Positions 1 to 8,454 of a DNA stretch of 35,247 nt are shown in pieces. How positions within the stretch are numbered: position 1 is the stretch's first letter; each line of letters opens with the position of its first letter. Position numbers and translations under genes: made by a program. Source of the DNA: an uncultured Lachnospiraceae bacterium (lineage in GTDB: Bacteria > Bacillota > Clostridia > Lachnospirales > Lachnospiraceae); assembly GCA_934437985.1 (NCBI GenBank), contig CAKSBI010000024.1:1-35247 (forward strand). Reading direction: 5' to 3'. The notes below the pieces were generated by a model that saw nothing but the letters and a program-made list of their open reading frames with translations, was not told the DNA's origin and searched no databases.

Positions 1-417
1 GAGCTGGCTCACCTTGAGATTGTTGCGGCAATTGTCCATCAGCTTACTAAGAACCTGACCCCGGATGAGATTGCGGCTTCAGGATTTGATAAATATTATG
101 TTGACCATACACTTGGCATATGGCCACAGGCGGCGGGCGGTGTGCCATTCAATGCGTGTGAATTTCAGTGCAAGGGAGACCCGATAACGGATCTGTATGA
201 GGATATGGCAGCAGAGCAGAAAGCAAGAAGCACATATGACAATATTCTTCGTCTTGTCAAAGACCCTGAAGTATGTGATCCTATAAGGTTTTTAAGGCAA
301 CGTGAGATTAACCACTTCCAGAGGTTCGGTGAAGCACTTAGAATAACACAGGATGAACTTAATTTTAAGAATGTATATGCATTTAATCCGTCTATTGATA
401 AAAATAGCTGCAGATAA
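1..417 (+). CDS. Manganese catalase family protein, CotJC-like (5' partial, 3' end probably frameshifted)
   Basis: The gene is open from the first base of the window (frame 1), so its N-terminus lies outside. The 138 visible residues match the C-terminal part of the di-manganese catalase/CotJC family. They show ELAHLE (Glu and His ligand region), YYVDHTLGIWP, SKGDP-like CKGDPITDLYEDMAAEQKAR and REINHFQRFGEAL (second Glu/His pair). Family members dismutate hydrogen peroxide or are built into the spore coat (CotJC). The reading frame stops at 415-417. An uninterrupted, coding-like extension of about 35 codons follows in the next frame up to a stop at 509-511. The switch point is an A5 run at 400-404, which suggests a one-base insertion or a sequencing error. 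Without the N-terminus, catalase and spore-coat roles cannot be separated. Confidence 0.85.
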   Translation, partial: ELAHLEIVAAIVHQLTKNLTPDEIAASGFDKYYVDHTLGIWPQAAGGVPFNACEFQCKGDPITDLYEDMAAEQKARSTYDNILRLVKDPEVCDPIRFLRQREINHFQRFGEALRITQDELNFKNVYAFNPSIDKNSCR

Positions 418-520
418 TGGCAGCCAGCCTGTGCCATTTGCCAACAGTTTTTCGGAGTACCGGGGTTTACAAGCCGATTACAACCAGGTATCAGAGAAGT
501 ATAAAATGTAAAAAGTAAAG

Positions 521-580
521 AAGGGGCTGTAAATAAGTCTGTTTTTCTGTTATTAAATTTTTGCAGCCCCTTTTATTTTC
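521..580 (+). terminator. Rho-independent terminator after the Mn-catalase gene
   Basis: AAGGGGCTG at 521-529 pairs with CAGCCCCTT at 564-572 (the stem extends further through AT pairs), and a T-rich tail follows to 580. The opposite strand also has a T-rich flank, so the hairpin may serve the minus-strand deacetylase gene that ends at 632 as well. Confidence 0.8.
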
Positions 581-631
581 TTATATTATACAATATTCTT
601 CGCAGTTCCTGAATGACCTGCTTAAGACAAA

Positions 632-2158
632 TTACCGTATATTAAAATATGCTGTACCTTTCTTCGGCTCAATTCCCTTTGCTGCAAACAGTTCAGACAC
701 AGATACTATCTGATAACCTTGTTTTATAAGCTTTGGAATCATTTTCTCGACAGCATCGGCGGTGCTGTCATATATATCGTGCATCAGGATGATGTCGCCG
801 TCATTTACTTTGCCGATAACGCGTTTTAGTATCTTCTTTTTGTTACGTGATTTCCAGTCCTCTGTATCAACGTTCCAGAGAATAACTGGATAGTTAACAG
901 CTTTTAATATTTTTTCTGTATGCGCGCCGTATGGCGTTCTTACAAAGTGCGCGGTATCATTGATAATGCCCTTCAATATGTCGTTTGTTTTTGAAAACTC
1001 CTTCTTTATATTTTTCTTTTTCATACCAGACAGATTAGCGTGGTCAAAGGAATGGCTTCCGATGTCGCATCCCATGTCATAAGCACGTTTTACAATGTCC
1101 TTGTTGTAGCTAATGCGGTTGCCTACAAGGAAAAATGTTGCATGCACGCCGTTTTTTTCAAGCGTATCTAATATCCGTTCTGTTGAGCCTCTGTTAGGAC
1201 CATCATCAAATGTGAGTGCAATCATAGGTTTTGATGGGTCGATGGCAGGCTTGTCCGGCTCAGCCGATGCATCAGGCAGTGGTGTGTCGGATGATGGGAG
1301 CACAACCTCCTTGAACGGATCATATATCATAAAAGGTAAAATCTCATCTTTCTTAATTGTGAATGATATATAACCAAATTTTTCTGGCGCAATCCGGCCG
1401 GGGTTAAAATATATTGAAAGACCTTCTGCGGTAACAGAAAAATTAGTAAAGTTATCTGAATCGGCAGAAAAATTATATTCGTACTTTTCCTTAGTGTCGG
1501 AATCATCGCCATAAAATTCTGGGTTGTCTTCAATATAAGCTGCAGTTTTATAGGAAAGAAGTTCGGCATAACTGTCAAAAAACAGCTGTTCAGGTGTAAT
1601 CTCATTTCCTGTTGCAAGGAAAAAGTTGTGGGTATGGACTTCATGGACATTGGAAGCTGTCACCGGAGCAGTGTATTGTATGTCATATATAAAGGATGCA
1701 ATAGAGTCGCCGACAACATATGACTGGTAATCTACAGTAAGGTATGCACGCATTTCGGGTGAAGCAGCAACGTAGCCTTCATTATCTGAATTAAATCTTG
1801 CAACAATTGCGTCAGCCTCCTGTTTCAGGATATTGTCTATAGATTCCATTCCAATAACAGGGTAATTGACTGTGCAATAAGTGTTTGCGGTATCTTCTGT
1901 TATTGTCTGTGCCTGACCGATCTGTCTGGTACCGGTTGTGTCAGGAGTGAAGATGAATGCATCAAGCGGGGCTGAATAATTATCAGAAGGCTGTTTTGTT
2001 GCTTCAGGTGCTGACGGCATTGCCTGCTGATTCGGCGTTGACATAAAGCTGCTGTGCTTGATCTTCTTAATTACTATAAATGATACTGCAATTGCAGCTG
2101 ATATTAATAGTGCCCTTATAATGTATTTTAATATAACACGGTTGTTGTTCGTTCTCAT
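632..2158 (-). CDS. Membrane-anchored polysaccharide (peptidoglycan) deacetylase, PgdA-like
   Basis: This 508-residue protein has one N-terminal membrane segment (about residues 9-30), an extracellular beta-rich middle region (about 80-290) resembling the DUF3298/RsiV-type domain found in PgdA relatives, and a C-terminal NodB domain (about 310-490). The carbohydrate-esterase-4 motifs are visible: TFDDGP at 316-321 (Asp318/Asp319), SHSFDH with metal ligands His369 and His373, RTPYG at 407-411, a DTEDW segment at 431-435 and LMHD with His460. Family members remove acetyl groups from cell-wall N-acetyl sugars and so lower lysozyme sensitivity; the substrate here is inferred. The start is preceded by AGGAG eight to twelve bases upstream. 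The gene stands alone, divergent from secDF. The third motif has Thr where Pro is usual (RPPYG). Confidence 0.88.
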   Translation of the reverse strand: MRTNNNRVILKYIIRALLISAAIAVSFIVIKKIKHSSFMSTPNQQAMPSAPEATKQPSDNYSAPLDAFIFTPDTTGTRQIGQAQTITEDTANTYCTVNYPVIGMESIDNILKQEADAIVARFNSDNEGYVAASPEMRAYLTVDYQSYVVGDSIASFIYDIQYTAPVTASNVHEVHTHNFFLATGNEITPEQLFFDSYAELLSYKTAAYIEDNPEFYGDDSDTKEKYEYNFSADSDNFTNFSVTAEGLSIYFNPGRIAPEKFGYISFTIKKDEILPFMIYDPFKEVVLPSSDTPLPDASAEPDKPAIDPSKPMIALTFDDGPNRGSTERILDTLEKNGVHATFFLVGNRISYNKDIVKRAYDMGCDIGSHSFDHANLSGMKKKNIKKEFSKTNDILKGIINDTAHFVRTPYGAHTEKILKAVNYPVILWNVDTEDWKSRNKKKILKRVIGKVNDGDIILMHDIYDSTADAVEKMIPKLIKQGYQIVSVSELFAAKGIEPKKGTAYFNIR

Positions 2159-2286
2159 TTTGATTTTCTCCTATGATTAATAGTACTAGAATACACTACA
2201 TTATTAAAAAAAAAAATGTGTTATGAAATTTTTACATTTGATTTAATAATTGTTAAATATTTATATAAACATGTTATTCAAATGTA

Positions 2287-2316
2287 TTGCATTGTTACTT
2301 CGGAATGTGCTATAAT
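2287..2316 (+). promoter_or_regulatory. Sigma-A promoter of secDF, extended -10 type
   Basis: A -35 TTGCAT (2287-2292), an 18-base spacer and a perfect -10 TATAAT (2311-2316) preceded by TGC (extended -10) lie 47 bp before the secDF start. The 204-bp spacer to the divergent deacetylase is otherwise AT-rich and includes an A11-12 run near 2206. Confidence 0.75.
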
Positions 2317-2362
2317 TGAGCAATGTATTGGATTTTGTATTAAAAAGGAGAATTGAGGAGTT

Positions 2363-4618
2363 ATGAAAAATGTAAAAAAAGGGTTACTGCACTTTGCGAT
2401 CATATTTGCCGTTGTGGCATTCTTTGCAGTAACAGTATTCATCGGTCTGGGAAGCCAGCATAAAGGAAGTGCTAAGAATATACTTCTTGGACTTGACCTT
2501 GCAGGTGGAGTTAGTATTACTTATGAAACTGTTGGTGATGTATCTGCTTCTGAGATGAGTGATACTGTATATAAGCTTCAGAAGCGTGCAGAGAGCTATA
2601 ATACTGAGTCACAGGTATATCAGGAAGGTGAGAATAGAATTAATGTAGATATTCCTGGTGCCAAGGATTCGCGTGAGACGCTTGAAAAGATGGGAACAGC
2701 AGGTGCACTGTATTTTGTTTCAAATGATGTGTATCAGGAAGCATTATCTAATTATAAGTATACGACTAATGAAAAAGGACAGATCGTGTTTGATGAAGGA
2801 GTCCAGTTCAGTTCAGTTGTATGTGATGGTAAGGATATTGCTGATGCTAAGGCAGCAGCCCAGAAGGAGAGCCAGACAGGAGTAACCCAGAATGTGGTTA
2901 ATGTTTCATTTACTGCAAGTGGAGCCAAGAAGTTTGCAGATGCTTCAACAAAAGCATATGAGAATCAGCAGGAGCCGATTCATATCATATATGATAATAT
3001 TGTAATATCATCCCCTAGTGTAAAGAATCCTATTACTGAGGGTGAATGCCAGATCAGTGGTGGATTTCAGGAGTATGAAGAGGCTGATGACCTTGCCACA
3101 ACGATCAGAATTGGTGCTCTTCCAATTGAACTTAAGGTTCTCAGATGGAATGTTGTTGGTGCCAAGCTTGGTTCAGAGGCAATTGAGACAAGTCTTATTG
3201 CAGCACTTATTGGGTTCTGTATCCTGATCCTGTTTATGATTACCTATTATAGAATACCGGGTCTTGCAGCATCCATTGCACTTGTATTCTATATAGGTGT
3301 GGTTATGTTAGCGATTAACGGACTTGATGTTACACTTACACTGCCGGGTATTGCCGGTGTAATTCTCTCCGTAGGTATGGCGGTAGATGCTAACGTTATT
3401 ATATTTACACGTATCAGGGAAGAGCTTGCAACAGGTAAGACAGTTAAGTCAGCTACTAAGATTGGTTTTGAAAAAGCGACATCGGCAATTGTTGATGGTA
3501 ACGTTACTACACTTATTGCGGCAGCAGTTCTCTGGTTCCTTGGTTCAGGTACTGTTAAGGGATTTGCGCAGACACTTGCAATCGGTATCGTTGCTTCAAT
3601 GTTCACGGCATTGTTTATCACTAAGGTTATTCTTGATGCCCTTTATAATCTTGGCGCTGACAAGGAAGCACTTTATGGTGTACAGAAGGAAGTAAAGGTT
3701 ATTAAGTTCGTTGAGAACAGATTTAAGTATTTTGCAATCTCAGGTGTGCTTTTTGCAATATGTATAGGTGGTCTCATATTTAACTATGCAACTACAGGTT
3801 CTATACTTAATTATGGTCTTGATTTTGTAGGAGGTACATCAACGCAGATTACATTTGACGACGGAGTTGCTATTAGTTCTGATGTTAAGTCTGATATTGA
3901 GAACATTTTTAAGGCAAGTACTGATACAACAGAGGTTGAGATATCTGATGTTGAAGGAGAGAGCGCTCTTCTTGTTAAGACAAAGGAACTGTCACTTGAT
4001 GAGAATAATGCGCTTGTAGATGCACTTCTTAACAGTGAATATAAGATTACGGAGGATAAGATACAGACAGAGACGATCAGTGCGACAGTCAGCGGGGAGA
4101 TGAAGAAGGACGCAGTTGTTGCCGTTCTTATATCTTCAATCTGTATGCTCATATATATATGGATAAGGTTCAAGGATCTGGCATTTGGTGCAGGCTCTGT
4201 ACTTGCTCTTATACATGACGTAATTGTTGTTCTTATGGTATATGCTATATTTAAGAACTGGATTTCGGTTGGTAATACATTCATTGCCTGTATGCTTACA
4301 ATTGTTGGTTACTCTATTAATGCTACGATTGTAGTATTTGACCGTGTACGTGAGAATGCACGTTCAAGGACAGGTAATGACAGACTTGCAGAGGTTGTTA
4401 ATCTTAGTATAAGCCAGACTATCAGCCGAAACATCAACACATCACTTACAACATTTTTCATGGTATTTATGCTGGTGCTTCTTGGTGTTGATTCGGTAAG
4501 ACAGTTTGCAATTCCTCTTATTGCCGGTATTGTATGTGGCTGCTATTCTTCAATATGTATTGCAGGAACCCTGTACTACACATTTAAGAAGCTGAGGATT
4601 GCTAAGAAGGATAAGTAA
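2363..4618 (+). CDS. secDF: Protein translocase subunit SecDF (fused SecD-SecF)
   Basis: The 751-residue protein joins SecD and SecF in one chain, as in Bacillus and many Clostridia. It works with SecYEG at the membrane and uses the proton-motive force to help pull secreted proteins out. An N-terminal membrane segment (about 8-29) is followed by the SecD signature LGLDLAGGV (42-50), an extracytoplasmic P1-like region, and five predicted membrane segments (about 270-430). SecF then begins with its own membrane segment, the matching GLDFVGGTS motif and a second five-segment bundle ending near residue 745. The ATG is preceded by GAGGAG. It has its own promoter and a terminator just after, so it is probably monocistronic. 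secY lies 24 kb downstream in the ribosomal cluster. Confidence 0.97.
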   Translation: MKNVKKGLLHFAIIFAVVAFFAVTVFIGLGSQHKGSAKNILLGLDLAGGVSITYETVGDVSASEMSDTVYKLQKRAESYNTESQVYQEGENRINVDIPGAKDSRETLEKMGTAGALYFVSNDVYQEALSNYKYTTNEKGQIVFDEGVQFSSVVCDGKDIADAKAAAQKESQTGVTQNVVNVSFTASGAKKFADASTKAYENQQEPIHIIYDNIVISSPSVKNPITEGECQISGGFQEYEEADDLATTIRIGALPIELKVLRWNVVGAKLGSEAIETSLIAALIGFCILILFMITYYRIPGLAASIALVFYIGVVMLAINGLDVTLTLPGIAGVILSVGMAVDANVIIFTRIREELATGKTVKSATKIGFEKATSAIVDGNVTTLIAAAVLWFLGSGTVKGFAQTLAIGIVASMFTALFITKVILDALYNLGADKEALYGVQKEVKVIKFVENRFKYFAISGVLFAICIGGLIFNYATTGSILNYGLDFVGGTSTQITFDDGVAISSDVKSDIENIFKASTDTTEVEISDVEGESALLVKTKELSLDENNALVDALLNSEYKITEDKIQTETISATVSGEMKKDAVVAVLISSICMLIYIWIRFKDLAFGAGSVLALIHDVIVVLMVYAIFKNWISVGNTFIACMLTIVGYSINATIVVFDRVRENARSRTGNDRLAEVVNLSISQTISRNINTSLTTFFMVFMLVLLGVDSVRQFAIPLIAGIVCGCYSSICIAGTLYYTFKKLRIAKKDK

Positions 4619-4645
4619 TTTGTAAATGATATATTATAATTTTAA

Positions 4646-4690
4646 AACCGGACAGATAACAGGTAATATATTCTGTCCGGTTCTTTTCAT
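4646..4690 (+). terminator. Rho-independent terminator of secDF
   Basis: A perfect 11-bp stem, AACCGGACAGA (4646-4656) with TCTGTCCGGTT (4672-4682), is followed by a T-rich tail (CTTTTCATTTTC). Confidence 0.9.
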
Positions 4691-4694
4691 TTTC

Positions 4695-4724
4695 TTGACA
4701 CACTTTGCTAGATGATGATATAAT
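4695..4724 (+). promoter_or_regulatory. Sigma-A promoter of fliY-pilZ
   Basis: A perfect -35 TTGACA (4695-4700), an 18-base spacer ending in TGA (extended -10) and a perfect -10 TATAAT (4719-4724). It lies directly after the secDF terminator and gives a leader of about 65 nt. This is a housekeeping-type promoter, not a sigma-28 flagellar one. Confidence 0.85.
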
Positions 4725-4795
4725 TTATTATGTGTTTTATTAAATAAAATGTATGGTATACAAGATATGCGTACTGGGGGAAGCTGGTTTTAATT

Positions 4796-6031
4796 ATGGA
4801 TGGTAATCTGACACAGGAGGAGCTTAATGCGCTCCTTAATAATATGAATACAGGAAGTGACAGTAATCAGGATGTGGTTACTGATAATAATGATGGAGCC
4901 ATAGATGGTGAGGGTCTTTCTCCTGAAGAGATGGATGCGATTGGGGAGATTGCTAATATATGTTCCGGCTCGTCAGCCACTAATCTCTCAACAATTCTTA
5001 ATCAGAGGGTTAATATCACGACACCATTTGTAACATTGGAATCTATTGATGAATTGGTTGCCGGTACCAGTCAGCCGTGTGTATTAGTACAGATTCAGTA
5101 TACTGATGGAATAAAAGGGTCTAATGTACAGATTTTGCAGAAAAAGGATGTCAAGATAATTGCAGATCTTATGATGGGTGGCGATGGAACTAACCTTTCG
5201 GCTCTTGGGGAAGAATTAACTGAGTTACATATGAGTGCATTGTGTGAGGCAATGAATCAGATGACTGGCGCAGCGGCTACATCATTATACACAATGCTTA
5301 ACTGTAAGGTTGATATCAGTCCGCCAACAGCGATTGTTGTTGATTTGCGGGATGAAGCGGTCAGAAAAGAGATATTTGGCGACTTTGATGACAGGAAGTG
5401 TGTTAAGGTAAGTTTTAAGCTTGAAATTGGAGACCTCATTGACAGCTCGTATATGCAGATATATACATTGGATTTTGCTAAGAATTTATATAATCTTATA
5501 TATCGAGGAGAACAGGATGGGGCTGCTGCAGGAGTCAGTGAGGATACTGCCAGACCGGTATCAGAACCAGCTGCGGCAAAGCAGGAGAATACATATATAC
5601 ATGAAAGTGGGAGAACTGTTTCGCAGGATGCGTCTATGGATATGAATACTGTGAGGATGAATAATATGGCTGGTGTATCCGGTCAGCCTGTGGCAGATGC
5701 TGCCCGGGGAATGTCAGACAATATGGATAATTCGGGAGTTATAGTACGGCCGGCTGAGTTTAATGAATTTGATACTTCGGTTGCTCCTTTGGATAAGAAG
5801 GAACAGATTGGGATAATTAATGATGTTTCGCTTGAGATAGCTGTGCAACTTGGCAAGACATGTAAGACGGTAAAGGAGATTCTTGATTTTGAAGAAGGAA
5901 CACTTATTGAGCTTGACAGACTTGCCGGTGAAATGATGGATATTCTTGTTAATGGCAAGGTGCTTGCAAAAGGCGAGATAGTTGTTCTTGAGGATAAGTT
6001 TGCAGTGCAGCTTAAGGAGATCAATACTTAA
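4796..6031 (+). CDS. fliY: Flagellar motor switch phosphatase FliY (CheC-FliN fusion)
   Basis: The 411-residue protein sits in the C-ring of the flagellar motor and dephosphorylates CheY-P. The first 17 residues (LTQEELNALLNN core) match the CheY-P-binding peptide shared by FliM and FliY. Residues about 40-240 are a CheC-like domain with two complete phosphatase sites, each fitting D/S-x3-E-x2-N-x22-P: Asp47/Glu51/Asn54/Pro77 and Ser147/Glu151/Asn154. A low-complexity linker (about 245-330) leads to a C-terminal SpoA/FliN domain (about 335-411) ending in GEIVVLEDKFAVQL. A PilZ gene follows after 24 bp and is probably cotranscribed. The SD is imperfect (GGGGGAAG). No other switch genes are next to it, so the main flagellar operon must lie elsewhere. 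Confidence 0.93.
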   Translation: MDGNLTQEELNALLNNMNTGSDSNQDVVTDNNDGAIDGEGLSPEEMDAIGEIANICSGSSATNLSTILNQRVNITTPFVTLESIDELVAGTSQPCVLVQIQYTDGIKGSNVQILQKKDVKIIADLMMGGDGTNLSALGEELTELHMSALCEAMNQMTGAAATSLYTMLNCKVDISPPTAIVVDLRDEAVRKEIFGDFDDRKCVKVSFKLEIGDLIDSSYMQIYTLDFAKNLYNLIYRGEQDGAAAGVSEDTARPVSEPAAAKQENTYIHESGRTVSQDASMDMNTVRMNNMAGVSGQPVADAARGMSDNMDNSGVIVRPAEFNEFDTSVAPLDKKEQIGIINDVSLEIAVQLGKTCKTVKEILDFEEGTLIELDRLAGEMMDILVNGKVLAKGEIVVLEDKFAVQLKEINT

Positions 6032-6055
6032 TACTTTATTTGGAGGGTTTTACAG

Positions 6056-6415
6056 ATGGGCATGGATAAGAGAAGGGCAAGGCGTGTTCCTGTGTATATT
6101 GAGCTTGAGCTTTCGTCGGTGTTCAGACAGGATAATGAGAAGGTTGAACTGGATACAACTCCAATCGAATTAACTGATATATCCAAATCAGGCATTGGTT
6201 TTGTTACCAAAGGAAAACTCCCTGTTGGATATTATTTTAATGCAAAGCTTAATCTCGGAGATTCCGCATCACCATTGTATTGTGTAGTTAAGATTGTGCG
6301 TGAACAGATAATTGATTCGCAGACAATAAAGTATGGATGCGAATTTATTGGATTTCCGTCCATTCTTAGTTATATTATTGAAGATTATGAAGAAAAGAAT
6401 TTTGGAGAAGAATAA
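6056..6415 (+). CDS. Single-domain PilZ protein (c-di-GMP receptor)
   Basis: A 119-residue protein made almost wholly of a PilZ domain. The c-di-GMP-binding signatures are present: an Arg-rich RRARR near the N-terminus (residues 6-10) and DISKSG (about 42-47), fitting RxxxR and D/NxSxxG. PilZ proteins change partner activity on binding cyclic di-GMP, often slowing flagella (YcgR type), but this one lacks a YcgR N-terminal domain. It lies 24 bp after fliY with a good GGAGGG SD, so a role at the motor is likely but inferred. The second Met, two codons in, is an alternative start. Confidence 0.87.
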   Translation: MGMDKRRARRVPVYIELELSSVFRQDNEKVELDTTPIELTDISKSGIGFVTKGKLPVGYYFNAKLNLGDSASPLYCVVKIVREQIIDSQTIKYGCEFIGFPSILSYIIEDYEEKNFGEE

Positions 6416-6466
6416 GGACAGTAATAAGGACAATAAGCATACAGGGTATAGTATATGGTCTCAGGG

Positions 6467-8296
6467 CTATGCCCTGAGATCGAATGCATAACGGTTCAGA
6501 CTGCCCTGTGTAGGTGTGTGGCCATCGGAAGCAATGGTACGGTTAATGAATTCCGTAACAATATCCTGTTTTGGTTTAGCTTCCTGTACATTGGCAGAGA
6601 AGATATAACCATTTTCTGACAATGCATCTGTTAGCATACCCATATTTGTTTTAAGAAGCTGGACGGTTTCAGAATCAGGGCAGCTGAAAGTTGAATCAAT
6701 CCGGCTTTTATCTTTTGTTATGTTAATGTCCAAGTCGCCAAGATGTTCAAAGCTAAGATGAAGTAAGACGCTTACCTTGTCAGGGTGACGTTTTAATTCA
6801 TCTTTTTTTGAGTATACATACAGGTCGCCATGTGCGGTCTGATCCTGGAACCTTACAGGCAGCTGGACATACTGAAAATAATTATTAAGCTCGTTCATAA
6901 AGTTAAGGTTGTCATTCATCCCGGATGCCTGCTTTGTAAGGCTTGCAGAGGTCGTGCCGGAAAGGTTATCCCGGATTAAATTAGTTATTTTCGTTAATTC
7001 GTCGGCAAGCTGGCTGTAGTGGCTGCCTATATTTTCGGTGTTGGCAAGTTCTCTTGAAGATAATGTCCATGAGCTGTGGATGACTTTTTTGAATAGTTGC
7101 ATGAAGCTTTTGCTGGCAAATAAATCTGCAGAAGCGTAGGCATCAGAAGATAAAATACTGTTATTAATTGAAGTGAAAATGGCTTCAGCGGAAATATTGC
7201 CTGTTCTTACGTTATTTAATATACCGGCATCTGATATTACAGGCTTCAGCATATCGGCAAGCTCGTTCCTGGAATCCCGGTCGAGAAAATATGTGAGGTA
7301 ATTATTGTTAAAATACAGATAATCTGCCTGTGCAGTAAGCTTTGAATATGCTTCGGGCAGCTGCAGGAAATCTGATGACAAGTTGTTGATGGTGTTCCAT
7401 ACCACATCTACTGAGGCTGTTCCGTTGGTAATGGCGGCAGTAATATCGGTAACAGCTTCCTTATTATATGCTGCATCAGTATTAAGGGCAGCTGTTTCAT
7501 TAATATAGGTAGTAAGCTCATTACGTTCCGGTGCTGAAAATGTGGATAGATCAGCTGTAAGCTGCGGCTTTGGGTTGTCAGCTATATGCTTTGCAAGGAT
7601 TGACATTAACCTGCTACCGAATTCTGCGACCGGTGCAGCATCTGCGTTAGCTGATAATTCTTCAAGAAGGACAGGCAGGCTTTCACTAAGGGCGTCAATA
7701 TCCCTGATAAGTGAATTGTTGCCATTACGGTAATTCTCAAACTGCCTGGCCAGTGCCTGAGTTGCAGGTATACCATATTTATTCATGAGCACAATAGTCC
7801 CAGGTGATATATTGCCTAGTGCTGAGGTCTGCCTGATCATATCGGTAATTGTTTCTTTATTAATAGACATTCCGTTGCTTAGTAATTCCCTGACAATTAA
7901 AATATTGCGGTCACTGACAGGAAGCTCAGCTTCGTCCAGAGCCTTCCTGATTGCAAGGTTCTCCTGGTTGCTGATATCACCGAGAAGGCTTTCCAATGTA
8001 ATTAATCTTGGTGAGATGCCTGTTACACGAAATGCTGTCGTCTGCCCTATATACAGATTGCTGATATCGCGCATTGTACCTGTTATTACAGAATTATCAG
8101 ATAAAGATATAGTGACACTTTTTCCACGGATATCAGTAATCTCGCCCTTGAGAATCTGACCCTCGCTTATGCTGCCTCCGGAGACCGGACCGGAGGAAAT
8201 GCCAGTGGCACGGGTTTGTCTTCCGGAGCTTACCCTGCCTGAAACGGCAGGATTTCCCGGTGAATTGTTTTTGATAATATTACTCTCTATTGGCAT
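6467..8296 (-). CDS. FliK-like flagellar hook-length control protein
   Basis: A 609-residue protein. The N-terminus (about 1-45) is Gly/Ser-rich and disordered, followed by a small beta domain (about 47-100, GQILKGEITDIRGKSVTIS). The long middle is helical and poorly conserved. The C-terminal region (about 485-570: VSVLLHLSFEHLGDLDINI, a charged beta strand, then LLKTNMGMLTDALSENGY) matches the Flg_hook domain of FliK, which measures hook length and switches export specificity. Convergent with fliY-pilZ and ending 52 bp from pilZ, it supports a motility cluster. Its TAG stop falls in the loop of a 9-bp hairpin (6459-6479). SD AAAGGAGGG precedes the ATG. Overall similarity to classical FliK is low, so no symbol is given. 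Confidence 0.78.
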   Translation of the reverse strand: MPIESNIIKNNSPGNPAVSGRVSSGRQTRATGISSGPVSGGSISEGQILKGEITDIRGKSVTISLSDNSVITGTMRDISNLYIGQTTAFRVTGISPRLITLESLLGDISNQENLAIRKALDEAELPVSDRNILIVRELLSNGMSINKETITDMIRQTSALGNISPGTIVLMNKYGIPATQALARQFENYRNGNNSLIRDIDALSESLPVLLEELSANADAAPVAEFGSRLMSILAKHIADNPKPQLTADLSTFSAPERNELTTYINETAALNTDAAYNKEAVTDITAAITNGTASVDVVWNTINNLSSDFLQLPEAYSKLTAQADYLYFNNNYLTYFLDRDSRNELADMLKPVISDAGILNNVRTGNISAEAIFTSINNSILSSDAYASADLFASKSFMQLFKKVIHSSWTLSSRELANTENIGSHYSQLADELTKITNLIRDNLSGTTSASLTKQASGMNDNLNFMNELNNYFQYVQLPVRFQDQTAHGDLYVYSKKDELKRHPDKVSVLLHLSFEHLGDLDINITKDKSRIDSTFSCPDSETVQLLKTNMGMLTDALSENGYIFSANVQEAKPKQDIVTEFINRTIASDGHTPTQGSLNRYAFDLRA

Positions 8297-8318
8297 ACTA
8301 ATCCCTCCTTTTACACAG

Positions 8319-8347
8319 ATTATAAGTTAGGTAGAAACTAAAGTCAA
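8319..8347 (-). promoter_or_regulatory. Sigma-A promoter of the FliK-like gene
   Basis: On the minus strand: -35 TTGACT (8347-8342), a 17-base spacer and a perfect -10 TATAAT (8324-8319). Transcription would start around 8312, just before the SD, giving a very short leader. Confidence 0.8.
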
Positions 8348-8366
8348 TTTTGTTAAATAAAAAGTA

Positions 8367-8395
8367 TTGACAAATATATTTGCAGGTGTTATCTT
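8367..8395 (+). promoter_or_regulatory. Sigma-A promoter of the hrcA-grpE-dnaK operon
   Basis: A perfect -35 TTGACA (8367-8372), a 17-base spacer ending in TGT (extended -10) and -10 TATCTT (8390-8395). The predicted start near 8402 puts the CIRCE operator at about +6, the usual arrangement for HrcA repression. Confidence 0.85.
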
Positions 8396-8407
8396 ATCTA
8401 TAAATCA

Positions 8408-8434
8408 TTAGCACTCCAATCTAATGAGTGCTAA
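8408..8434 (+). promoter_or_regulatory. CIRCE operator (HrcA binding site)
   Basis: A perfect inverted repeat, TTAGCACTC (8408-8416), a 9-base spacer and GAGTGCTAA (8426-8434), identical to the CIRCE consensus. HrcA dimers bind here and repress the chaperone operon; on heat stress HrcA loses activity when GroEL is titrated. The right half-site lies 20 bp before the chosen hrcA start. Confidence 0.97.
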
Positions 8435-8454
8435 CAACAAAGGAAGTGGTGGAA

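Noticed and set aside
6459..6479. 9-bp perfect hairpin (TCTCAGGGC / GCCCTGAGA) between pilZ and the FliK-like gene, taken at first as a shared terminator
   Set aside because: No T tract on either side, and most of it codes for the last residues and stop of the FliK-like protein. It may still affect mRNA ends, but a terminator call is not supported.
8428..8454. Longer hrcA start at GTG 8428
   Set aside because: It begins inside the right half of the CIRCE operator, has no SD, and adds nine residues absent from the family.
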